Shown here: positions 1 to 7,000 of the stretch, piece by piece
Layout of the letters: each line of letters opens with the position of its first letter
Position numbering within the stretch: the first letter of the stretch is position 1
From: an uncultured Flavobacteriales bacterium
Lineage (GTDB): Bacteria > Bacteroidota > Bacteroidia > Palsa-965
DNA: 7,736 nt
NCBI GenBank assembly: GCA_946478675.1
Contig: CAMLEF010000222.1
Coordinates: 1 to 7,736, forward strand
Direction: 5' to 3'
The notes under the pieces: generated by a model
Databases searched by the model: none
What the model saw: the letters and a program-made list of their open reading frames with translations, nothing else
What the model was told of the DNA's origin: nothing
Translations under genes and position numbers: made by a program

Positions 1-1174
1 TGGTGAGGTCGAGGAACACGGTGAGGAAAAACGTCGTGAGCAGGATCGCGATGTCGCCTTTCGGGCCTTTCAGGATGGAGAGGAACGATTTGTATTCGCT
101 CATGTTGAAGGCGACGACGACAAGGATTCCTGCAAGACAAGCGAACGGGATCAGCGAAGCCCATTTGCCGATGAAGAGCATGATCACGAGCAGCGTGATG
201 GCGTGTACGATGCCGGCAACCGGTGTGCGTCCGCCGTTCTTCACGTTCGTAGCGGTGCGTGCGATGGCGCCGGTTGCGGGAATGCCGCCGAAGAGGGACG
301 ACACAATGTTCGCTGCGCCTTGTGCCACGAGCTCCATGTTCGAACGATGGTTGCCGCCGATCATGCCGTCGGCGACTACGGCGGAAAGCAGCGATTCGAT
401 GCCGCCGAGCAGCGCAATGGTAAATGCGGGCTGGATGAGCGCTTTGATCTGCTCGAAATCGAGGTGCGGGATTTTCGGTGCGGGAATCGTGGACGGAATG
501 CTGCCGAAGCGCGAGCCGATCGTTTCTACCGGCAAATGAAAAATCTGCACGACAGCTGTTGCGAGCAGGACCGCCACCAGCGAGCCGGGAATGCGATGCG
601 TGATCTTCGGAAAAAGAAAAGAGATGGCGACGGTGCCAACCGCGATGGCCACGGCGTAATAGTTAACCGAAGAGAAATGTTCGAAATACGCCAGCCATTT
701 CCCGGCAAAATCGGCGGGCACGGCGCCCATGGTGAGGCCGAAGAAATCTTTCATCTGCGAGGAGAAGATGATCAGCGCGATGCCGCTCGTGAAGCCGACG
801 ATAAGCGGATGCGGCACAAATTTGATCACGGAACCGAACCGCGCGAGCCCCATGATGATGAGCATGACGCCCGCGAGGAACGTAGCGATGATGAGCCCGT
901 CGACGCCGTACTGCTGCACGATGCCGTACACGATCACGATGAACGCCCCGGTGGGCCCGCCGATCTGCACGCGGCTGCCTCCGAAAGCGGAAATGAGGAA
1001 CCCGGCGATGATGGCGGTGACGAGCCCTTTTTCAGGTGAAACACCGGAGGCGATACCGAACGCGATAGCTAACGGAAGCGCTACAATCCCTACGATCAAC
1101 CCTGCGATCAGGTCTTTGCCGAATTGCTGCTTCGTGTAGCCGCGCAGCGTGGAGAAAAGTTTAGGTACAAGCAT
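1..1174 (-). CDS. SulP-family anion permease (sulfate/bicarbonate type), 3' end cut by window edge
   Basis: This is an inner-membrane secondary transporter of the SulP (SLC26-like) family, which moves sulfate, bicarbonate or related anions. The minus strand is open from the ATG at 1174 to the window edge, giving 391 residues without a stop. The sequence is strongly hydrophobic with many membrane segments. The first segment region (about residues 21-47, beginning [16 protein letters not shown]) is the classic SulP N-terminal signature. [12 protein letters not shown] segment follows. Around residues 260-327 comes the family core: [11 protein letters not shown], an [12 protein letters not shown] stretch, then [15 protein letters not shown] and GGRTPVAG. 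Complete members usually have 500-570 residues and end in a cytoplasmic STAS domain. The last helices and any STAS domain lie outside the window. Substrate cannot be decided from sequence alone; BicA-like bicarbonate uptake and sulfate uptake are both possible. It is transcribed divergently from htpG. Family assignment is very secure, substrate is not. Confidence 0.95.
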   Translation of the reverse strand, partial: MLVPKLFSTLRGYTKQQFGKDLIAGLIVGIVALPLAIAFGIASGVSPEKGLVTAIIAGFLISAFGGSRVQIGGPTGAFIVIVYGIVQQYGVDGLIIATFLAGVMLIIMGLARFGSVIKFVPHPLIVGFTSGIALIIFSSQMKDFFGLTMGAVPADFAGKWLAYFEHFSSVNYYAVAIAVGTVAISFLFPKITHRIPGSLVAVLLATAVVQIFHLPVETIGSRFGSIPSTIPAPKIPHLDFEQIKALIQPAFTIALLGGIESLLSAVVADGMIGGNHRSNMELVAQGAANIVSSLFGGIPATGAIARTATNVKNGGRTPVAGIVHAITLLVIMLFIGKWASLIPFACLAGILVVVAFNMSEYKSFLSILKGPKGDIAILLTTFFLTVFLDLT

Positions 1175-1437
1175 GGCGGAATGCAAATGTATTTTCGGCG
1201 ATGTTCCCGGACTATGACGGCGGTCAGAATGTCAAACTGTCAGTATATTTCCGCTGGCATAGGCTTTGACTGGAAGGCACGGACGGACCAAAATAGCCCG
1301 GATAGAAGCGGTTGCCGTGCAAAAGCGCCCGCCTGAACGACACAGTCGGGCAGGTATAGCCGGACTTCTGTTTCATAAAAAATACAACTGTCACTGCTTC
1401 AAAAAAACAACTTCACTTTCTAAAAATCCTTTTGTCT
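1175..1437. other. Divergent intergenic region between the SulP gene and htpG
   Basis: This 263-nt stretch must hold the promoters of two genes that point away from each other. It contains no convincing coding frame; the short frames across it have no recognisable protein features. The part near htpG (about 1376-1437) is A/T-rich, as is common ahead of Bacteroidota start codons. It includes TCCTTTTG at 1427-1434, one mismatch from TAnnTTTG but too close to the start to be a normal promoter. No Shine-Dalgarno sequence, riboswitch, tRNA or strong hairpin was found. Confidence 0.6.
1184..1191 (-). promoter_or_regulatory. Candidate Bacteroidota -7 element for the SulP gene
   Basis: On the minus strand this reads TACATTTG, an exact match to the Bacteroidota -7 consensus TAnnTTTG. 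It ends only 9 nt before the permease ATG at 1174, so transcription would begin about 3-6 nt before the start codon, giving a nearly leaderless mRNA. I see no TTG-type -33 element at the usual spacing of about 19 nt upstream. The match may therefore be chance, or the promoter may depend on an activator. Confidence 0.3.
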
Positions 1438-3339
1438 ATGAGCACCGGAACGATCAACGTACAAACCGAGAACATTTTCCCGATCATTAAAAAGTTCCTT
1501 TACTCGGACCATGAGATTTTCCTTCGCGAACTGGTTTCGAATGCGGTTGATGCTACGAAAAAATTGCAGGCGCTGTCGTCGCTCGGTGAAGCGAAAGGCG
1601 ACCTGGGCGAATTGTTCGTGGAAGTAAGCATTGATAAAGCCGCCAAAACGATCACCATCAGCGACCGCGGCATCGGCATGACGGAAGAGGAAGTGGAGAA
1701 ATACATTACGCAGGTGGCGTTTTCCGGCGCGGAAGAATTCGTGCAGAAATACAAAGACAAAACCGATGCGGTGAACGGCATTATCGGGCACTTCGGCCTT
1801 GGATTTTATTCGGCGTTCATGGTGGCTTCGAAAGTGGAGCTCGTGACGAAAAGTTATAAAGAAGATTCCTCTGCTGTGAATTGGACCTGCGACGGCAGCC
1901 CGACGTATTTGCTCGAGCCGACGGAAAAATCCGTGCGCGGAACAGACGTGATCCTGCACGTGGCGGAAGATTCGCTCGAATTCCTCGAGGACAGCCGTAT
2001 CCGTGGCATCCTGACGAAATACTGCAAGTTCCTGCCGGTGGAGATCCGCTTTGGCGAGCACGAGGTGACGGTGAAAGAAGCGGAGAAAGATGCCGACGGA
2101 AAAGAGACGGCGCCCGCAGTGAAAGAAAACGTGCCGACGGTGATCAACAATCCTGCACCGGCCTGGACGAAAAAACCGGCGGATCTCACCGACGAAGATT
2201 ACAAGACCTTCTACCGCGAGCTGTACCCGATGAATTTCGAGGAGCCGCTCTTCTGGATCCATCTCAATGTCGACTATCCGTTCAACCTCACCGGCATCCT
2301 GTATTTCCCGAAGATCAAGAAATCGTTCGAGGCGCAGCGGGAGAAGATCCAGCTGTACAGCAACCAGGTGTTCGTAACGGATGCGGTGGAAGAGATCGTG
2401 CCGGATTTTCTCACGCTGCTGCGCGGTGTGATCGATTCGCCGGATATTCCGCTGAACGTGTCGCGCTCGTATTTACAAAGCGATGCGAACGTGAAAAAGA
2501 TCTCGACGCACATCACGAAAAAAGTGGCGGACAAGCTCGAGGAGCTGTTCAAAAAAGACCGCGCGGATTTCGAAAGCAAGTGGGAAGACATCCGCATTTT
2601 CGTGCAATACGGAATGCTCAGCGACGAGAAGTTCTGGGACAAGGCGAAGAAGTTTGCGCTGCTGCGGAACACGGACGGCAAACATTTCACGATCGAAGAA
2701 TACCGCGAGAAAATTTCACCGCTGCAAACGGACAAGGACAAGCGCGTAGTGCACCTGTACACGAACAATGCGGAAGAGCAGCACAGCTATATCGAAGCGG
2801 CGAAAGAGCGCGGTTACGACGTGCTCGTGCTCGACAGCATGATCGATCCGCATTACGTGAACCATCTCGAATCGAAGCTGGAGAATGTTTCGTTCGTGCG
2901 TGTGGATGCGGACACGACCGACCGTCTGATCAAGAAAGACGAGCCGCTGCCGTCGAAGTTGTCGCCTGCCGAGGAAGAATCGCTGAAGAAAACGGTGGAA
3001 GGCGTTGTGGCGAAAGATAAGTTCAACGTTTCGCTGGAAGCGCTTTCGGAAAGCGATGCGCCGATGCTGGTGACGCGCCCGGAATTCATGCGTCGTATGA
3101 AGGACATGAGCGCGTTGGGCGGCGGCGGCATGAACATGTTCGGCAACTTCCCGGAGATGCACAATCTCGTCGTGAACACGAATCACCCGCTGATCAACAA
3201 AGTGCTGGCGGAATCCGACGACACGAAAAAGCAGCAGCTGGTGAAGCAGGCGACCGATCTTGCGTTGCTCGCGCAGGGCTTGCTGAAAGGCGAGGAGCTG
3301 ACGAAGTTCATCAAGCGCTCGACGGAGATGATCGGGTAA
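1438..3339 (+). CDS. htpG: Molecular chaperone HtpG (bacterial Hsp90)
   Basis: This encodes the cytosolic homodimeric ATP-dependent chaperone HtpG, which remodels client proteins late in folding, often with DnaK. The 633 residues are full length for the family (about 620-680). The N-terminal GHKL ATPase domain (about 1-215) has E31 and N35 in FLRELVSNAVDA, D76 with G78 and G80 in ISDRGIGM, and the lid/G-loop IGHFGLGFYSAF at 117-128. A short charged linker rich in K, E and D follows near 210-240. The middle domain (about 240-500) carries the ATPase-activating arginine R343 in NVSRSYLQSD. The C-terminal dimerisation domain (about 505-633) includes a glycine- and methionine-rich loop (GGGGMNMFGNF) and ends IKRSTEMIG. 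I chose the ATG at 1438; an in-frame TTG at 1432 would add only two residues and is less likely. No Shine-Dalgarno sequence precedes it. Heat-shock control is expected for the family, but no recognisable heat-shock promoter is visible. Confidence 0.98.
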   Translation: MSTGTINVQTENIFPIIKKFLYSDHEIFLRELVSNAVDATKKLQALSSLGEAKGDLGELFVEVSIDKAAKTITISDRGIGMTEEEVEKYITQVAFSGAEEFVQKYKDKTDAVNGIIGHFGLGFYSAFMVASKVELVTKSYKEDSSAVNWTCDGSPTYLLEPTEKSVRGTDVILHVAEDSLEFLEDSRIRGILTKYCKFLPVEIRFGEHEVTVKEAEKDADGKETAPAVKENVPTVINNPAPAWTKKPADLTDEDYKTFYRELYPMNFEEPLFWIHLNVDYPFNLTGILYFPKIKKSFEAQREKIQLYSNQVFVTDAVEEIVPDFLTLLRGVIDSPDIPLNVSRSYLQSDANVKKISTHITKKVADKLEELFKKDRADFESKWEDIRIFVQYGMLSDEKFWDKAKKFALLRNTDGKHFTIEEYREKISPLQTDKDKRVVHLYTNNAEEQHSYIEAAKERGYDVLVLDSMIDPHYVNHLESKLENVSFVRVDADTTDRLIKKDEPLPSKLSPAEEESLKKTVEGVVAKDKFNVSLEALSESDAPMLVTRPEFMRRMKDMSALGGGGMNMFGNFPEMHNLVVNTNHPLINKVLAESDDTKKQQLVKQATDLALLAQGLLKGEELTKFIKRSTEMIG

Positions 3340-3346
3340 AAAAAAT

Positions 3347-3405
3347 AACCACATATGAGTTACATAGGGTCACATAGCTATTGTGAACTATGTAACTATG
3401 TGGTT
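3347..3405. terminator. Long imperfect palindrome behind htpG; terminator-like, iterated-word repeat
   Basis: The outer arms AACCACATA (3347-3355) and TATGTGGTT (3397-3405) pair over 9 bp. The next arms GTTACATAG (3359-3367) and CTATGTAAC (3388-3396) pair over 9 bp, and TCACA (3370-3374) pairs with TGTGA (3382-3386). That leaves a 7-nt loop containing TAGCTA. In total 23 bp pair with only small bulges (TGA on the left, GG against A near the loop). Each arm is made of a repeated word: CACATA / TTACATAG / TCACATAG on the left and its inverse on the right. An A8 run (3338-3345) that overlaps the htpG stop codon touches the left arm, so a classic U-tract exists only for minus-strand transcription. 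On the plus strand the stem is followed by TTCAAAAAG. The palindrome is certain. A role in ending or stabilising htpG mRNA, or membership in a dispersed repeat family, is inference. Confidence 0.6.
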
Positions 3406-3459
3406 CAAAAAGATTCCCGCAGCCTGCCGCATTCTCATCACCACTAATACTTTCCTTCC

Positions 3460-3870
3460 ATGCTCCGTCGCGACTACATCCAGCGTATGATTGAAGAATT
3501 CGCCCGCGTGCTCGGTCACGTGATGGGTTTGAAGACAATTGAGCGGAACGACGAAGGCGTGGAAGAGCTGCGCAACGCGTACAAAACCTGGTTCGGGCTC
3601 GAGGCGGAGCAGATCGAACAATGGACGCCGGATGAATTGCTGGAGAAACTGCTGGCGAATGAAGAATTCCCGCCGGAAAAGATCGACGCGCTCGCAAGAG
3701 GATTGAAGCTGGAAGGCGAGCTGCTGCTGGCGACCGACCCGTATGCTTCGGCGGACCGTTTGCGAAAAGCGCTGGTATTATTCCTGCATCTTGAACGAAC
3801 GGATACGACGACGTTTTCAATGACGAGAAAGACGGCGGTGAAGGAATTGCGGCAGCTGTTGGGAGAGTAA
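3460..3870 (+). CDS. Hypothetical 136-residue helical protein (possibly DUF6483-like)
   Basis: I do not recognise this with certainty. It has no signal peptide and no membrane segment, so it is probably cytoplasmic. It is rich in Leu, Glu, Arg and Lys, and almost all of it looks alpha-helical. The N-terminus, MLRRDYIQRMIEEFARVLGH, with a following MGLK, resembles small bacterial proteins annotated as DUF6483, which begin with an aromatic/basic start and a helix of the I-x-x-M/I-x-x-x-A/G-R-x-L type; this is recollection and not a search result. The middle (about 44-85) has FGLEAEQIEQWTPDELLEKL and LARGLKLEGELLL. The rest (about 90-136) resembles a pair of TPR-like helices (YASADRLRKALVLFLHLE, then TAVKELRQLLGE). 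Codon use matches the neighbours, and the frame is open over its full length from the ATG at 3460. No Shine-Dalgarno sequence precedes it. It sits 120 nt after htpG and is flanked on both sides by palindromic elements, so it is probably transcribed on its own. Confidence 0.82.
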   Translation: MLRRDYIQRMIEEFARVLGHVMGLKTIERNDEGVEELRNAYKTWFGLEAEQIEQWTPDELLEKLLANEEFPPEKIDALARGLKLEGELLLATDPYASADRLRKALVLFLHLERTDTTTFSMTRKTAVKELRQLLGE

Positions 3871-3874
3871 AAAA

Positions 3875-3954
3875 GGTCATTCGGTCATTTGGAAATTCGG
3901 TCATTCGTGAAATAGGTTCAATAGCCGATTTCCCGAATGACCGAATTCACGAAT
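3875..3954. repeat. Second palindromic, iterated-word element behind the 136-residue gene
   Basis: The main arms AATTCGGTCATTCG (3894-3907) and CGAATGACCGAATT (3934-3947) are perfect 14-bp inverse complements. After one mismatch they continue with GAAAT (3909-3913) against ATTTC (3928-3932), leaving a loop around 3914-3927. The word GGTCATT occurs three times in direct orientation (3875-3881, 3883-3889, 3899-3905) and once inverted (3936-3942). A competing pair, TTCGTGAA (3905-3912) with TTCACGAA (3946-3953), allows an alternative fold. An A6 run (3869-3874) overlapping the preceding stop codon leads directly into it, the same arrangement as the element behind htpG. A role as a 3'-end structure or a dispersed repeat is inferred. 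Confidence 0.6.
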
Positions 3955-3956
3955 TC

Positions 3957-3978
3957 CCCTGTTTTAGGGTTTCTTGTT
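3957..3978 (+). terminator. Small hairpin with T-rich tail (weak terminator candidate)
   Basis: CCCT (3957-3960) pairs with AGGG (3966-3969) around a GTTTT loop, followed by TTTCTTGTT. The stem is only 4 bp, so this is a weak candidate for ending plus-strand transcription of the 136-residue gene before the promoter of the next gene. Confidence 0.2.
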
Positions 3979-4028
3979 AAAATTTCCCTTTCTGCGAAAC
4001 TCTCCCTGCGGCAACCGGCGTCTTTTTC

Positions 4029-4036
4029 TACATTTG
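4029..4036 (+). promoter_or_regulatory. Candidate Bacteroidota -7 promoter element for the TPR-MORN_2 operon
   Basis: TACATTTG exactly matches TAnnTTTG and lies 27 nt before the ATG at 4064. The predicted transcription start is near 4040-4043, leaving a leader of about 20 nt, which is normal for this phylum. A T-rich stretch (TCTTTTTC) sits directly upstream. No clear TTG-type -33 element is found at the expected distance (about 4005-4010 reads CCTGCG). It would drive the large repeat protein and the gene after it. Confidence 0.5.
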
Positions 4037-4063
4037 TTTAAACGCTAATCCCGCCTCAGTTCT

Positions 4064-7000
4064 ATGATGAGAAGATGCATCCTCCCCCTGTTGCTCTTGT
4101 TCGCTTTTGCAACGCCCTCCCTCCTGAAATCCCAAATGAATGTTGAGCTGGTCAACTCCGGCCAGGTGCTGTTTGAAGGGCAGCTCTATTACTACATGGG
4201 CCGCTACTCGAAGGCCGAAAGCGTGTACGAGAAAGTCGGCCGCAACGATACGAACTACGCGGAAGTGACGCGTAACCTCGCGCTGGCGTACAGCGAAGAC
4301 AAGGAAGACAGCCTTTGCATGGTGACCTGCTACAAAGGTCTTGCGCTCAAGTCGGAATACGAACCGGATTTTTACAGCCTGCTCGGCTCTTCGCTGAAGG
4401 AGCTGAACCATTACGATACGGCGCTCAAAACGCTGGACGAAGGCATCCGTCTTTACCCGAATTCGTTCATCCTGCGCTACCAGAAAGGCATGGCGTATTT
4501 CAAGATGAAGAAATACCCCGAAGCGCAGAAGAGTTTCCAGGAAGCTGTTGGATTGAACCCGTTCCATGCAAGCAGCCATTTCATGCTTGGAAAAACCTGC
4601 GCGGAGCAGGGACGTCGCGTGCCGGCGATCCTCTCGTACGAATTCTTCCTCATGTTCGAATCGGAAGGCGAGCGCGCGCAAAAAGTCGTTTCGGCGCTGG
4701 AAGATCTTTATTCCGGCGAATACCAGCCTGACCCTGACCTGAAGCTCGAAGCCTCGGAAGCGGGCGACAATTGCTTCGGCGACATCGAAGACATGATCGA
4801 TTCGAAAGTGGCGCTGCAGCCGGGTTACAAGAACAAAACGAAGATCAACCTCAAGCTCGTCAAGCAATGGCAGGCGATGTTCGAGAAGCTGCACTACGAA
4901 GCGAACACCGGCAACTGGTGGATGGAAACGTATGTGCCGTTCTACACCGCCGTACAGCGTGAAGGTTACTTTGTTCCTTACGTCAGCTTCGCGCTGCTGC
5001 CTGTCGCCGGTAACCCGACCGTCGGCAAGAGCATCAAGAAAAACAAGAAGAAGATCATTGAGTTCGCGAAATGGACGAACAAGTTCATCAAGGAGCACCT
5101 GAAGCACCCGGTTGCGGAAATGCTCTCCGATAAAACGAACGTCGATTACGTTTTCTACGACAACCACATGGTGGCCGGCGTCGGTCATTCCGATGCGAAA
5201 GGCGTGAATACCGGCGAATGGTTCTTCTTCTACGCGAAAGGCGGCCATTTGATGTCGCATGGTTATTTCGATGCGAAAGGCCTGCGTACGGGCGACTGGG
5301 TGCGTTATTTCAACAACGGCGACGTACGCGAGAAATCACATTATGAAAACGGTTTGCGCGAAGGGCCGAGCGAAGAATATTACATGGGCAACGTGCTCGG
5401 CTTCAAATGCACGTACAGCAAAGGTGAAGTGGAAGGCGATTACGAAGTGTACGGCATCCATGGCGGCATGACAGAGAAGGCGACGATGCACATGGGCAAG
5501 CTCGACGGCATGGCGACGGCGTTTTACAACAACGGCGCAAAGCAGGCCGAGTTCAGCTACAAAATGGGCAAGCTCGACGGCGAGTCGCGCTTCTATACGT
5601 TCGACGGCAAGATGTACCGCAAAGCGAATTACACGCTGGGAAAAATGAACGGCCATTCCACCGATTATTACGCTTCGGGGCAAATCAAGAATGACGGCGA
5701 ATACAAGAACGATGCGCTGTTCGGTTACTGGAAAGTCTATTGGGACAACGGAAAAGTGCAGCGCGAAGGATTGTATAAGGACAAAGGTTTGCGCGAAGGA
5801 GAATGGAAAGAATATTACCGCGACGGCACGCCGAAAGCCACGGCAGTTTTTAAAGCGGGCAAGTATAACGGCGTCATCAACGAATACGATATCGACGGCA
5901 AGATTTACATCAAGAGTGTTTACGCAACCGATAAGCTGAAGAGCAAAGCGTATTACGACAAGTCCGGCAAAGAGATCGCTTCGTATAACATCGGCAAAGG
6001 CACGACGACGGTAACGGAATATCATCCGAACGGCGAGAAGGCTGCGGAAGGTGATTATTACAATGGCGAGCGCGACGGCGTCTGGAAATATTATTCGAGC
6101 AACGGCGGCTGGCTCACGCAGAAAGAACATTTTGAGCACGGCTCGCTGGTCGGCGACCGTCTCGAATATTACCCGAACGGCAAAGAGAAAAGCGAAGTCA
6201 ATTACAACAACGACGAGCGCGACGGTTACCTGAAAGTGTATTACCCGAACGGCAACCTGCAGACGGAAGGCTGGTTCGTGCGCGACGAGCGCCAGGGCGA
6301 CTGGTACACGTACAACGAACGCGGAACGATTGTTTCACACCGTTATTTCCTCAATGACGAGCCGCACGGTTACCAGGAATTCTTCGACCAGAAAGGTCGC
6401 AAAGAAGAAGAAGTTTATTACAAAGCCGGTTGCGTCTGGACGCGCACGAGCTACGACAGCACGGGCACAGTGACGTACAAGTACCAGTCGGAGCACGGCA
6501 ACGGCACTTTCGCCGGCAAGCTGCCGAACGACCAGGTGTGGCTGAGCCAGCAATACAAAAACGGCGATCTCGAAGGCCCGACCGTACGTTACGATTACCA
6601 CGGCGTGAAACTCGTGGAAACCGAATTCGTCAACGGACAGCAGCACGGCAGCCGCAAGGAAGCGTACCCGGTGAACGGCAAACCTTTCCTGGAAACGACG
6701 TTCGCTTACGATGAGCAGACGGGCGCCAGCACTGCATGGTGGGAGAACGGCAACAAGCGCTGGGAAGAGAATTACCTCTACGACGAAAAAGACGGCGTTC
6801 AGAAATATTACCACGAGAACGGCCAGCTGAAGAAAGAGACGCACTATGATTACGGCACGCTGACGGGTGATGTCACCTACTGGTCGGAAGACGGGCAGCT
6901 GATCATCGTGTTCACGTACCGCGACGGCAACCTCGTCGGTTATTCCTACAAAGGCAAAGACGGCGCGATGGTGCAGATGATCGAGTTCCATCATTCTTCC

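Noticed and set aside
203..1039. A 278-codon plus-strand frame across the permease
   Set aside because: The product is full of Asp, His, Arg and Glu with no domain, while the opposite strand gives an unmistakable SulP transporter.
1266..1294. A sigma70-like pair, TTGACT and CAAAAT with 17-nt spacing, upstream of htpG
   Set aside because: The -10 match is poor, the position is about 150 nt from the start, and Bacteroidota primary promoters use TTG/TAnnTTTG instead.
1327..1358. GCCCG...CGGGC inverted repeat in the divergent region
   Set aside because: A 5-bp stem with a long loop and no T-run is within chance expectation.
1432..1437. TTG at 1432 as an alternative htpG start
   Set aside because: It would add only two residues before the ATG at 1438, and the ATG gives an N-terminus of normal Bacteroidota HtpG length.
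1881..3020. A 379-codon plus-strand frame inside htpG in another reading frame
   Set aside because: It overlaps fully conserved HtpG sequence, and its Arg/Gly/Ala-rich translation is a frame shadow.
4028..5260. A 410-codon open frame on the minus strand, opposite the start of the repeat protein
   Set aside because: Its translation is rich in Arg, His, Val and Phe with no domain, typical of the antisense of a GC-biased gene. The plus frame has a signal peptide, TPRs and MORN_2 units.
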